Source: Takakia lepidozioides (taxonomy: Eukaryota; Streptophyta; Takakiopsida; Takakiales; Takakiaceae). Taken from it: DNA of 60,000 nucleotides. Made by a program: the position numbers and the translations under genes. Positions 11,719 through 28,116 of this stretch are shown here, in pieces (position 1 is the first letter of the stretch; the number at the start of each line of letters is the position of its first letter). The DNA lies in contig CM060734.1 of assembly GCA_030704615.1 (NCBI GenBank), forward strand, positions 3,288,001 to 3,348,000, given 5' to 3'. The notes beneath the pieces were generated by a model. The model saw only the letters and a program-made list of their open reading frames with translations. It was not told where the DNA came from and did no database searches.

Positions 11719-12840
11719 ACAGTGTTGATACCATGGCACTGCAGCAATCACTGTCTGAGGTTTGGGGTGATGCTTCTTTTAACCCACCTACTACTCCTGC
11801 AGCACTTGAATACAATCGGGCTATGATTCTACCCTTCAACCAAATTCCCATTGTTATGGATTTGGCTTGGAAAGAATTAAGTCCTCTAGAGTCTTTGGCA
11901 CACTATTACCAGATTATGCGCATTTGGTTGTCAGTGGCAACTCGGACTAAAGTTCTTCCAACTGACAGACCCATTGAAGATGACCATTTTGCGCGGTACT
12001 GGTCTAAGGCAGGAACCATGTTGAAGGAATTAATTGCCTTTCAGATTGTTCATGGATTCATCTACACCAAGACCAAGAAGGTACCTAGTTTGGTCATGGG
12101 TTGTGGGCTGTATTATGCTGCTTGTTTTATTTTACGCTACCACACTGAGCAACAAAAGATGCAGATGAGGTTTCAGACTTATTCCAGTGGGGAGCATTGG
12201 ACGTTACCTCCAGTTCCACCACACATATATCTGTATGATGTAAGGATCATGCTTCAGAAGGATCTCCAACTCCATTCTTTGATTTACTTTTGCTCTGGAG
12301 AACTTGGCCAAGGAGAACTTGGGTCTTGACCACATTTTTCCCAAGGGGCATGAAGCCAGGAAGTGGCTACACTTCTCCAAAGTCATTGGCACACCACTCA
12401 GCTATACAGATGATGAGCTACGGGCATATACTAATCTTGCCCGAAAGAGGTTGACACAAGTCTTACAATATAAGCTTCCAGACATGGTGGGCATACACTG
12501 TATGCCAGTCAGGATTCCTGAGAAGCCACAGAAGGTCAGGAAATAGTACGGCCAGTGGGGGGAAGATGATTCGGATACTACTGGTTTTGTAGACGAGAAT
12601 TTTGACATGGCTGAGGATTATGCGATACAAATGGCGGAGAAGAACGACGGGGATCTCCTATGCCTGAAAAGTTACCTCCATATCAGCCTAAGGCAGGGCA
12701 GTCAGCTCCATCTAATCGACAGTCATCCCCACCAGCCAGCGACATGGCTCGGGCTCACACACAGAGCCCTCCGAGGGACTCTCACCAGCAGAAGGGTGCT
12801 CGTTCACAAAGGTTTGCTGATCCTAAGCAGTAAACCGTGA
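11664..12840 (+). pseudogene. C-terminal portion of the unknown accessory protein of element B
   Basis: ORFs at 11,664-12,329, 12,304-12,546 and 12,607-12,840 succeed one another with small shifts up to the polypurine tract. The first is well folded in appearance (SPLESLAHYYQIMRIWLSV, LVMGCGLYYAACFILRYH), with a hydrophobic stretch that could be a buried helix or a weak membrane segment. The last part is low-complexity. I do not recognise the family. The location between integrase and the PPT, on the sense strand, ties it to element B. Confidence 0.4.
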
Positions 12841-12854
12841 GGACACGGCTTTTT

Positions 12855-12867
12855 GAGAGGGGGAGGG
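12855..12867 (+). promoter_or_regulatory. Polypurine tract of element B
   Basis: GAGAGGGGGAGGG lies 4 bp before the TGTTAG start of the LTR, the expected place for the plus-strand DNA synthesis primer. Confidence 0.8.
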
Positions 12868-12871
12868 ATAA

Positions 12872-13659
12872 TGTTAGAGGGCTGTCTGGGACTTAGACAG
12901 TTTTACGGGTTCTGTGGGGTACCCTTAATTTTGCGCAGACCTACGGGTGGTAGACTCAGACCAACACAGGCCTTAGGGGTGACAGACAGGCTCACACAGT
13001 CAATAGTCAAAGGCTTACACAGCCTATCACAGCCAGTCACAGTTTTACACAGTCTATTACAGTCTGACACAGTCTGTCGCAGCCCGACACAGCCTGTCAC
13101 AATCAGACACAGCCTAACACAGAGTGACACAGTCAGTCACAACCCGACACAGCCAGTCATAGCCCGACACAGCTTGGCACAGCCCGTCACAACGTTCACA
13201 GGGAACGGTTATCATTGGCAGGGAACGACTATGTGGGAACGACATCTGCAGAGGGAACGTGTGTTTTGTCTTGGATGACAGTTAGTTAGTTAGGCGGTTA
13301 GAACATCTTGCAAGTAGAATAGGCAGAGTAGCTACATGGAGGGGGTCACTTCTTAGAGGACTTCTTGAACATGCTTCTCGCATCACGACGGAGAGCACAA
13401 TCTTGGAGCGCATGGATGGAGATTACGACGAGATGATGCTTGATACATGCAAGCTGTAGAGATGCACTGTAGAGCAAATTAGAAATACCATGGCTTCGGC
13501 CTGATACATGATAGATATTAATATGATTCCTATTTCATACTCACACCGTGTAGAGAGATATGAGTGAAGCTGTGGAATGAATACTTGAGTAGATGGAATA
13601 TGGTAGATTGCAGAAGCAATCTGATACTTAATCATAGACAGTAAGGTAACTTGCTAACA
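12872..13659 (+). repeat. 3' LTR of element B
   Basis: The segment begins TGTTAGAGGG right after the PPT and ends CTTGCTAACA, giving 6-bp terminal inverted repeats (TGTTAG/CTAACA) and the canonical TG...CA ends. Length is 788 bp. It contains a degenerate short tandem repeat at 12,990-13,195. No second copy of this LTR is seen upstream, consistent with 5' truncation of the element. Confidence 0.75.
12990..13195. repeat. Short tandem repeat (CACAGYC-type) inside the element B LTR
   Basis: About twenty imperfect copies of a 9-11-bp unit of the type CACAGCC(N)TCA/GACA follow one another. Similar CACAGCC-type motifs are scattered at 8,390-8,450. Confidence 0.8.
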
Positions 13660-14009
13660 TGAATGCGAGGAGGAATACAAAAAGGAAGCACCCCCATGAT
13701 ACACTAGCTGTAGGTCATGACTGATTGTTCTGAGCGGGACGAGTACTTAGAGATATCCAACTCTTCTATCTTGGAGTTTCCACCTCGGATAGCGAAGGGA
13801 TGGGTAAGTAAAAGCCGCTCGACAACACGGCAACACGACATGATATTGTTCGAGCGCTTCTGCAGACAGCTAGATATATAAAGTTCTTGAGGGGAGGGCT
13901 TAAGGGAGTTGGGCCAAACTGGGAGGAACTACTATTGCGTGCAGCATGAGGTCCAATGATCCCGCGAAATGGGGGGAGGCGGTACGGTCCTGTGTAGTGG
14001 GGGACACCG
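13660..14009. other. Stretch without recognised gene
   Basis: No ORF, domain or tandem repeat is supported here. Minus-strand ORFs are short and unrecognised. It lies between the element B LTR and the SWIM-type remnant. Confidence 0.5.
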
Positions 14010-15038
14010 TTGCACAGCCACGCAGATGGTTTGGAAGGCGATCTAGTGACAAAGACCACAAAGCGGAAGATAGTACTTTGCGACCTTCAAGATGACAAAG
14101 AAGAACACTCTTGGAGGGCAGACAAGAACCTGAAAACGGGACCCAGGAAGGCACATGGAGCAGGTGGATCAAGGGAGAACCCAGTTGAAACCAATTCAGA
14201 TGAGGACATGCCTCCCGGAGGCACAAGTCCGCCCGTCCAACATGGGAAGCCTGTTTTGAGATGTCCGTGTCCACAACAATATGGCATAAGAACAAGCGAT
14301 GTATCTTGGGCCCACTGCTCGGCTATCCGGGTGGATAGCGGGGAGCCTTGCAAACAACCTATCCGCAGTTCCAAATCCCGGGGAGTTCCTGCCCCCCGGT
14401 ATGAGGGACTTTTCCGACCCCCATACTTTGAAACTGCGAAGAAACAGGTGTTCTGGTTCTGTGCAGAAGACATATAGCAGTGTGTTTGGGGAAGGAGTCA
14501 CAAGGATGCCAAAGACAGGCCAGATCCACCCTTTGTATGGCTGGTGATGGTGAGGACGAATTTGACCCAGGATGAAGTGGAGTGTCCGCCGCAGGGTTCA
14601 GACTTGTTCCTCGGGATGACATTCGTCAATCCCACGTGGATGCAGAGTGTGCAGCTACAATCGGCAGAGTCCCGGATCGTAACTATTACCCAAAAACATG
14701 GTGGAACAGGCCGTTGAACTGCAAGAAACAAACAACGGTTATGCGGACCAAGGTCGGGTTGGCAATGTCTTTGACGGCGAGCGTCCGGTCCTTCCGTGAT
14801 GTCCCTCGCCCTGGAGTTGGCCGAGTTTACAGTGTGAGCACTGCAGGGTCCTCCAAAAAAGGGGAGATTTACAACGTCGCCATCGGCACTTACCCGGAGT
14901 GCACCTGCATGGATTTCTAGAAGATGCAAAAGTTGAAAGAATCTTATACTCACTGCAAGCACATTTACTACATCATCTTGCGATGTCTTCGAGTCTGCGC
15001 CGACTTGCCAGTGATAAACCACCCTATTTTAAGTATTA
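14010..15038 (+). pseudogene. Broken gene with a SWIM-type zinc finger
   Basis: Collinear frames at 14,010-14,477 and 14,582-15,038 look like one decayed protein. The second part has YPKTWWNRPLNCKKQTTV, then YNVAIGTYPECTCMDF, an in-frame UAG at 14,918, and YTHCKHIYYIILRCL continuing in the same frame. The C-x-C ... C-x-H pattern with about 15 residues between the pairs is that of SWIM zinc fingers, which bind DNA or protein. They occur in MULE transposases, FAR1/FHY3-like proteins and MEKK1-type ubiquitin ligases. No transposase DDE domain is visible. It may derive from a host gene family expanded with transposons. The SWIM call is fair, the protein family unknown. Confidence 0.5.
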
Positions 15039-15259
15039 ATTAGATCTGCTACTACTGAAGGAGAGCTGTCAGGAAACACAGTAAGAGGCAGAGAAGCAGA
15101 CCTGGAAGTATGATATGCGTGGAATGACGTCCTACTTATGCGTCTGGACAGCTGCTTGGAACTCACAGAGCTGCCACCATTTCGAATGGACGGGACAAAA
15201 TGGGGATAGTGGACAAGTGGCAACCCAAAAGGCGATTTTTAATACCCCGTACCCGGGAA

Positions 15260-15735
15260 GGTGGCGGCGCATTTACATCCTAGACGGGGCTGGATGAGAC
15301 CATCATGGAATTTGGCACCGACTTTCCATCCGTCGGGGTTGGATGAGACGTCGATGGATGGTAATTCGGCGCCGACTTTCCATCCGTCGGTGTTGGATGA
15401 GACGTCGATGGATGGTAATTCGGTGCCGACTTTGCATCCATCTGGGTTGCATGAGACGAGCATGGATGCAAAGTCTGTGCGGACTTCCCATTCATCGGAA
15501 GTCTGTGCCGACTTTTCATCCATGCTGGTTGGATGACACCAGCATGGATGGAAAGTCACTCCTGACTTCCCATCCCACAGAAGTTTGTGCCGACTTTGCA
15601 TCCATCTAGGTTGGATGAGAATGGATGGAAAGTCGGCGCAGACTTCCCATCCATCAGAGGTCTTTGCCAACTTTGCATCCATGTGGGTTCGATGAGACCA
15701 GCATTGTCCGAAATCCGGCGTATCCATCGGGGTTG
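15260..15735. repeat. Minisatellite, units of about 55-60 bp
   Basis: Imperfect copies of TTGGATGAGACGTCGATGGA plus CGGCGCCGACTTTCCATCC recur between 15,290 and 15,715. Two adjacent copies at about 15,340-15,455 are nearly identical. Open frames across it on both strands are repeat artefacts. Confidence 0.88.
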
Positions 15736-16127
15736 GTCTTTAGAAGTCGGTACATAATTGGACAGTTTTACAATTGCATAATTCCAAATTTACCGTAAAT
15801 GCACAGTCGGCACAGACTTCTCTTGGTCTGCACAATTAACTATCCAAAAAACAGACAAATGGAGAATAACAATTTTGTCTGAATTGGAAGTCCGCACAGA
15901 CTTTCCGGCAGCCTTACAAATCCCGGCCTAACTGGGAAAAGAAATGCGGAATAGGTCGCCAAGACGTCTGCAAAATGGACCTAAGAAAATGGCACATACT
16001 AAGAAACAGTGCACATCAGCAAACCATTCTGAACACATTTCACTGTAATTCTACTCCGACCAAGAACATGGGTCATTCCGAAGCCCAAGTCTCCAATGTC
16101 ATCTAAGTCATTCAAGTCTAATCATTT
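15736..16127. other. Non-coding stretch, nothing recognised
   Basis: AT-rich sequence with a few degenerate copies of the preceding minisatellite motif (GTCGGCACAGACTT, AAGTCCGCACAGACTT) and no supported gene. Confidence 0.5.
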
Positions 16128-16215
16128 TTTTCCACAGAGCCTACGACCAGATTTGAACCGGAGACCTTTCCCTTGATATCTCTCCCGTCAAGGCTCCAAC
16201 CATTGTCCCATGAAT
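16128..16215 (-). repeat. tRNA-derived SINE-like head, copy 1
   Basis: Read on the minus strand, GGGACAATGGTTGGAGCC resembles an RNA polymerase III A box and GGTTCAAATCTGG a B box, about 40 bp apart. The same module occurs in opposite orientation at 17,483-17,575. No tRNA cloverleaf is evident, so it is a SINE-like relic and not a tRNA gene. Confidence 0.5.
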
Positions 16216-16261
16216 GCCCACTTTGCCATTTTTGCTATTTTTTGTGAATTTCCAGCGACCA

Positions 16262-16865
16262 AAAGCACTTGGAATTCCACATCTCCCACACCGCAGGTCC
16301 AAAAATCATGAGACCAAGCCCGTGCACCCCTCCTCGTCGAGGGCTCTCCAACGGTACCAAGCACCAGCGCTGGGGCCTTGCGGTTTGGGACATCTCAACG
16401 TGACAAAACAAAACAAAACAAAATATAGGAGACCCACTTGGATTCATAAGAAATTGCACTTGGGCTTAGATTTCAATTCTTCACACATGGGCCTTAACAT
16501 AGGAGACGCTACTTGAATACATAGGGGATTGCACTTGGACTTAGATTTCAATTCTTAACACTTGGGCCAATGGCGCAGGCTACCCTAGGTTAGATCTCCC
16601 AAACAAGAGGGTCTCTAGATACATAGGGGATTGCACTTGGAGACTTGGGCACAGGCTACCCTAGTCAATATATGAAGCGAGACGTTTTGTTTTGTTTTGT
16701 TTTGTTTGTTTGTTTGTAGCGTCGTTGAGATCTCCCAAACCGTGAGGCCCCGGCGCTGGTGCTTGGTACCGTTGGAAAGCCCTCGATGAGAAGGGGTGCA
16801 CCAGCTTGGTCTCATGATTTTTGGACCCACGGTGTGGGAGATGTCGAATTTCAAGTACTTTTCTC
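16262..16865. repeat. Large inverted (fold-back) repeat
   Basis: The left arm (16,262-16,428) and right arm (16,683-16,865) are reverse complements with few mismatches by eye. They share CATCTCCCACACCG, TCCAAAAATCATGAGACCAAG, CCAACGGTACCAAGCACCAG and terminal (ACAAA)n/(TTTGT)n runs. A ~255-bp spacer of other dispersed repeats lies between. A third copy of part of the arm occurs at 17,375-17,465. A transcript would form a ~160-bp hairpin. Confidence 0.85.
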
Positions 16866-18060
16866 TAAAAATTCGGGAAAAATAGCAAAGTGGACTTTCC
16901 TGGAGCAATGATTGGCCCTTGACATGGGAGATTTGGAATTATGGACATTCGCGAAAAATAGCAAAGTGGATATATCAATATATGAAGCCTCGATAGAGGA
17001 GATTGCAAAAATAGCAAAGTGGGCTTTCCTGGAACAATGACGTGGAGATCTCCCAAACTGTAGGGACTTGGACTTAGATGACAACGGACACTTGGGAGAC
17101 GCACTTGGATACATAGGGGATTGCACTTGGGCTTAGATTTCATTCTTCACACATGGGCCAACGGCATAGGCTACCCTAGAGGTTGCACTTGGGCCTCGAC
17201 ATAGGAGACGCACTTGGATACAGGGGATTGCACTTGGAATTTCAAGTATTTTTGGTCGCTGGAAATTTATGAGGCCCACGTGTGAAGAGTAATAATCCAA
17301 TCATTGTTCCAAGAAAGCCCACTTTGTTTGACACACTTGGATACATAGGGGATTGCACCTGGACTTAGATGACACCGGCTTGGTCTCATGATTTTTGGAC
17401 CTGCGGTGTGGGAGATGTGGAATTCAAGTACTTTGGGTCGCTGGAAATTCACGAAAAATAACAAAAATATCAAAAATGGGCATTCCTGGGACAATGGTTG
17501 GAGCCTCGGCAGGAGAGATATCAAGGCAAAGGTCTCTGGTTCAAATCTGGTTGTAGGCTCTGTGGAAAAAAATGGATTACTACACTTAGCAAAGTGGGCT
17601 TTCCTGGAGCAGTGATTGGCCCTTCACGTGGGAGATTTGGAATTTCAAGTACTTTTGGTCGCTGGAAATTCGCGAAAAATAGCAAAGTGGAGATATATCA
17701 ATATATGAAGCCTCGACAGGGGAGATTGCAAAAATAGCAAAGTGGGCTTTGTTGGAACAATGACGCGGAGATCTCCCAAAGTGTAGGGTCTCTGGATACA
17801 TAGGGGATTGCACTTGGACTTAAATGACATTGGACACTGAGGTCGCACTTGGGCCTCGACATAGGAGACGCACTGGATACATAGGAAATTGCACTTGGTC
17901 TTAGATTTCAATTCTTCACACTTGGGCCAAAGGGACAGGCTACCCTAGAGGTCGCACTTGGGCCTCGACATAGGAGACGCACAGGGATACATAGAAGATC
18001 TACACTTGGGCGTAGATGACACTTGACACTTGGGCCAACAGCACAGGCTACCCTAGTCCT
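16430..18060. repeat. Cluster of interspersed short repeats
   Basis: Phrases such as GCACTTGGGCCTCGACATAG, GATACATAGGGGATTGCACT and AAATAGCAAAGTGGGCTTTC recur many times in both phases between 16,500 and 18,050. They form an irregular mosaic of ~100-bp modules. No coding sequence is supported. From 18,060 to 18,490 the sequence becomes AT-rich with nothing recognised. Confidence 0.75.
17483..17575 (+). repeat. tRNA-derived SINE-like head, copy 2
   Basis: TGGGACAATGGTTGGAGCCT (A-box-like) and GGTTCAAATCTGG (B-box-like), followed by GTTGTAGGCTCTGTGGAAAA, match copy 1 at 16,128-16,215 in inverted orientation. Confidence 0.5.
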
Positions 18061-18499
18061 TGGTAACAAAGGATGGCCACTGGGCCACGAAACCAACAAT
18101 ATCACACTCAACAACGCACTAGGATTTGAGTCCTGAATCACCTGGGTGGCACATTATCTATTTTAATTAATTAATTATTTGAATAAAAGGGGATGGATAT
18201 ACCTCCGAGAGTAAGCTCAATTGGACAACATATGCCCAATAGATTCACCAGAAACTTAGAAAGCTAAGAAAACAATATGATGGACTGAGCTACCAACTGG
18301 TTGTTTAAGAAAAAAAATCTTTCTATTTAAAAAATACAAAAAAGTAAAAATAGACGATTATAGGAAAAAATATGATATGCATAGATGAATGCTTGAGACC
18401 AACCAAAATTGGTCTAACGTGATATATAAAAGATTATGTATTGGGACCATTGATGAACCTAGCTCACAAGTCTAAGTTAACCTCCCAGAGGGAATCCAG

Positions 18500-18612
18500 G
18501 CATAATTGCACCGAAAAACATTACCGATAAGTGAACGAGTTTGTGGATTTGAACCAGGACGGAAGAGCTGGGGCGCGCAGTGGACCAACCAGTGCGCTAC
18601 GTGTGGCAAGCA
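18500..18612 (-). repeat. tRNA-derived SINE-like element upstream of NTRC
   Basis: On the minus strand, TAGCGCACTGGTTGG fits the Pol III A box and GGTTCAAATCC the B box, with about 30 bp between them. It differs from the two heads at 16-17.6 kb, so it is another family. It lies about 80 bp upstream of the NTRC start and points away from it. Confidence 0.5.
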
Positions 18613-18690
18613 ATATCTGGGTGTGGTCGCGGGCTGCCTACTTGGGGTTGTGCAAACGAGAGAGAGAGAGGGAGAGAGTGTTGTTGAGCG
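18613..18690 (+). promoter_or_regulatory. Probable NTRC 5' UTR/proximal promoter with (GA)n tract
   Basis: A GA-repeat run (18,657-18,678) lies just before the proposed start codon, and a CT-repeat run follows at 18,728-18,748 in exon 1. GA/CT tracts are common around plant transcription starts. No TATA box is called. Confidence 0.3.
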
Positions 18691-24470
<5,780 letters not shown>

Positions 24471-25158
24471 CTGGTGTAGGACTGCTCATTGTTTGTCTAT
24501 ATTCAAATCTTATTTTTGCTACCATTAGTGTAGGTCACTTAGCTGCCCGCAGAAATTGCACAAAGTGAAAAATCTGCTCTCTGAAAGCTGATATTTGTCT
24601 TTATACTCCTTTGGCAACCAGATTGGATGAAGCAAAATCCATTTCTTGAGTTTTAGGAAAATGTTAGGCTGCACCAGGGTAATTGTTGTGTAAGGAAAAT
24701 GGTGGCCAAGTCTGCGTCCAAGGGAAATAACCTCTCTAGTCAGTGCTTGCATATCCTTTTCCAGATGATCTCTATGTTCCAGTCTCTGTCTATGGTAAGC
24801 AGAATCTCATTTGTCTCGCGCTCAAGATCTTTTTCTTGATTACCCAAGTTCACCAATTTGGTTATACTGAAGTAGACATCAGTAGGTGCTCAAATACTCT
24901 CTTGCCTGGAACTTGGAAGAGTTGAAGGGAAGCCAGACTGACATCTGCCAGTTTTATTAGGTAAATATCTTAGTGTGTTTGTATGATACAGGAATGTGAA
25001 GGGTGTTTTCTGTTTTTCATTCATCCATCTGAAAAGGAATCATCATTCATCTTGTGGATGGGGAAAATGGAACCCTAATCCCCTGTTTTTCATGTGAAGA
25101 AGGATAGATCTCTCTCTCTTCCGCTGCTTATTTTGCTGCATGTGAGCAACAGAGAAAT
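24471..25158. other. Intergenic region between NTRC and the STK19-like gene
   Basis: About 690 bp with no supported gene. It should hold the NTRC 3' UTR and the promoter of the next gene. A possible splice acceptor (GTTGCAG, ends 25,169) leaves open an upstream non-coding or short coding exon of the STK19-like gene. Confidence 0.5.
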
Positions 25159-27020
25159 GTGGTGTTGCAGCCTTGGATTGACTCTGCAGGGAGGAGATCT
25201 GACCTCAATTTTGAGGGATCCATTCAAGAGATGCGCAAGCAAGGACGTCCACCACGTCCATCTCCTGCAACACCTGCCAGTGCCTCTCTGCTCCCTGACA
25301 ACACACAACCCTCCTTGTCTGCCGTTTCCCTGCCATCGGTAACTAAGAAAAAGTTCTTCGAGCTGTATGCTACGACGGTGGGAAAGAACTCAAATCGAAG
25401 CAGAGATGAGAGCTGTGATTCAGAGGACGGAGATGAACGGGCTTCCAAGAAACCTAGGAACCTGCTACAGCAAGCTTCAAATACGGAAGAGATCACTGCT
25501 GTCGAGGAAGCGTCTCGTCCCTCATCGAGACCCTCGTCTGAAGACTGGAGCATGCCAACGGACACCATGGTTGCTCTGGAGATGATGTGTGCTCAGTTTC
25601 CTAAGATGGAGAAGACGATGCTGCGGCCTTTTGTGCTGAGATCACAGCTCTACAGCAGCGTCAACGATCGTACTATTGTTGATCGTGAGCTCGAAGTTTT
25701 AAGGCTGCAGCAGGTCAGGCTTCTTTCCAAATTTCCCCACCTGCATGCAATGTTCCACAACTCCCGCGTTAAATTTCATTGTTGATGATCAAAGGGAGGT
25801 CTCTTTAGAGGTGCGGGTCATGTAGGGCCGGGGTTTAGAAACTCAATTTGAAAAGAGGTTGTGTTGGAACAAAGTTCACCACCAATCAACCTATCTCCCG
25901 TGCCAATGCCTCAAGACATGATCCTGCCTTGGACTCTATCAACTGTCATCATTTTGCATCATAATCATCAACATCTTTTGTATAATTGAGTATTTCCCAA
26001 TTGTAAAGAGAATAAATCGTTAAGTATGAAGCTGAGCATGGAGAGCTCAAATTACACATCGCATATCTTTTGAGGCTCACATGTTCTGCAATGATGTCTT
26101 TGCCAGGCCTTTAATGTATTTAAATATGCCTGCCTAGTTAGCCATTTCTGCACATAGGGAACACTGGCAGCCTGATTTCAGTAAAATTCAGGAAACTTAC
26201 ATATGCTTCTGACAGCTTAGAAAATTACATCCCCTGCACTCCAGCTACATACTTCATAGTTGTTGTGAGACTGGGCAATGTATTCAATACTTGCTCTATC
26301 CAATATCTCGTATATACCGAATGTGTGCTAGTCATGGAATTGTGATGATTTAAAGGCTGCAGAACATGAATGGGGCCACCTGGCCAAATCAGCTTCAAGC
26401 AACCACATTTTGTATTTGATATGTCCATATGTAGGTCTACTACTATGAAGCCATTGACGCATTGTGAATTTTTCTTGTAGGTGGTCCGTACATTCAAGTT
26501 GAGTACAGGTCAAGATGACTACACCATCATGTTCCTGGCTGATTACCTTTCGCTGATTGAGGCAGCAAAGAAGAGATTAGCCAGAAAGAATTTACCAATG
26601 GAACTAGCTATTTTTTATTGGTTCAAAGCCCATGTTATTCCGTCCCACTTGGATGCCAGTATAGCACACTCGCAACTCATGAGATTGTTGTCTGAGGGAG
26701 GATCAGCTAAGGAGAGTCACGTCTCTCTTCTCATGAATGCAGGGCTTCTAGTCAGACAGCTTGTTGATGAAACCTCATATTGGTTTTCGATCCCGAATGT
26801 TGGATTTGTGCTAAAAAGCCTGAGCAAAGGGCGGCAAGAAGTATTGTCTTTTCTGACCCGGCGGAGGTACAGAGAGATGTCGCAAGGTCCATTGGAGAGA
26901 CGACTGTTACGGTATTCCCAGCTTGGCATGCGTTTCCATCTTCGTGATTTACTAGGCTTGGGAAAGATCCATGTAATACCTTCTCCATCCGGCCCTCAAA
27001 TTCGGCTTGCTCGTGACTGA
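25159..27020 (+). CDS. STK19: STK19-like winged-helix protein (2 exons)
   Basis: Exon 1 (25,159-25,713) and exon 2 (26,481-27,020) join in phase 0 across a GT-AG intron to give about 364 residues, near the length of long human STK19. The N-terminal ~130 residues are disordered, Ser/Pro-rich and basic (KKPRNLLQQ). The core starts at DTMVALEMMCAQFPKM and continues with RPFVLRSQLYSSVNDRTIVDRELEVL, read here in two pieces, and FKLSTGQDDYTIMF. It ends with LLMNAGLLVRQLVDETSYWFSIPNVG and RRYREM. STK19 was named a kinase, but no kinase motifs are present. Recent work treats it as a DNA-binding winged-helix factor in transcription-coupled repair. The start is uncertain because an acceptor-like site lies 10 bp inside the proposed exon 1. 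Confidence 0.82.
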
Positions 27021-27279
27021 GAATCATCTGTAGTCTACCCTTATGGGAAGCAGATGAGCTCCGGTGCCTTAACATTCCCCACATCAAGGAGCAGAGTTGT
27101 GAATTGGTCTGCATGCAGGGGGCATGCAGATATGTTGCTTGATTGATGTGCAATCAGGGTTTTCATGACGGCGTGCCAAAGAGTTATCAGCGCCCTCCTC
27201 TCAAAGTGCATGAAATTTTGGGTGATGTGAAGAAGGATCTGCATTGTCTGTTCACATGAAGGTCAAGTCTCAATGTGCG

Positions 27280-27530
27280 TTACAGCCTCTATTCTTATAG
27301 ACAAGAAGCCCATTTAGTTTGGCATTTATGTTAGAATAATTCTTTCTCATAGAAGGGAAATTTATATACCCTCATATCCATTTAGTGTTTTCTCATCTGG
27401 TAGGGGCAAGCACTGCACAATGCAGTAAGGTTGGTTATTTTGTCTCAAGGTGCATTACGGCCTCCATTTTTATAGACAAGAAACCCATATATTTTGGCAT
27501 TTATGTTAGAATAATTCTTTCTCATAGAAA
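27280..27530. repeat. Tandem duplication downstream of the STK19-like gene
   Basis: A ~65-bp segment containing GGCATTTATGTTAGAATAAT and TTCTTTCTCATAGAA occurs at about 27,292-27,356 and again at 27,465-27,530 (period ~173 bp). The linked segment CATCTGGTAGGGGCAAGCAC occurs at about 27,394 and again at 31,034, on the far side of the retroelement block. The block is therefore framed by a duplicated local sequence. Confidence 0.75.
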
Positions 27531-28116
27531 GCGTCGCGAGGTGCGGCTGCCGGCGCCACAATTCGGGCTCCGTCGGCGCCAGGACTCAAGTGCCTGGTGC
27601 GGGCGGTGGCTTCCCGTTGCTGATGCTCCCAACGGGCGCGGCTTGGCGTTTCGGCGGGGTCCTCGCGTGGGCTCTCGTCTCGGCTTCTGCCCGGGCGTCG
27701 CGGGCACTCATTTTCTCCTGCTCCCCTTCAAGGGGCGCACGGGGCCACCCCAACTCTCTCCACTCGTTTCCAGCTCGCACGCTTACTCACTAGTTTTTGG
27801 TCACCAACGGGCTTGCACCGTTATCGGGTTACAACTCTCTATATATACTTCTGTAGGTGTCCGCGGGGATTTCACAAGTAGCCAAGTCCAAATCTGGTGC
27901 ATCGCCACTTAGACCCTCGACCGTCCCTGTGGTGAGCCGTGGTGAGTCTTGGCCCACCCACCACGGCCCCAATGGACCGTGGTGAGTCCCAAGACTTCCC
28001 ACGACTCTCACCACAAGGCCTCAGCCTCACGGTGAGTCTTATGTCACCCCCACTACGATTCCCTATGCTATCACCACCCCACGTGGAGCCCCCACCACCG
28101 CCACCCGGTTTGCGGA
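27531..28116 (-). repeat. Partial chromovirus LTR abutting element C
   Basis: The sequence parallels the LTR at 28,117-28,836 (shared GCTTACTCACTAGTTTTTGG, the TATATATA box at 27,840-27,846, and CCCCAATGGACCGTG). It is more diverged, and its minus-strand 5' end is cut where element C begins. The leftmost ~200 bp are GC-rich and less clearly LTR. It is probably a relic of an older, related element into which C inserted. Confidence 0.65.

Larger units (their letters stand above)
5300..13659 (+). mobile_element. Ty3/gypsy retrotransposon B, 5'-truncated, with extra coding region before the 3' LTR
   Basis: Plus-strand order is reverse transcriptase, RNase H and integrase (5,611-8,312), then about 4.3 kb of further sense-strand coding sequence, a polypurine tract (12,855-12,867) and a 3' LTR (12,872-13,659). 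No gag, primer-binding site or 5' LTR is visible upstream, where the sequence opens with a T-rich run near 5,323. RT spacing (KDPFPLPF, FLDDFSVY, FGLCNAPATFQR) resembles the plant Athila/Tat side of Ty3 elements. In Athila elements a further ORF also follows pol. Stops and shifts throughout indicate a dead copy. Confidence 0.8.

Noticed and set aside
15239-15727. 162-codon minus-strand ORF over the minisatellite
   Set aside because: The protein is a direct translation of the ~58-bp repeat, with open frames on both strands. There is no independent coding evidence.
16128-18612. Three A/B-box pairs considered as functional tRNA genes
   Set aside because: No acceptor-stem pairing or anticodon arm can be drawn, and the sequences continue into repeat bodies. 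SINE-like heads are the better explanation.
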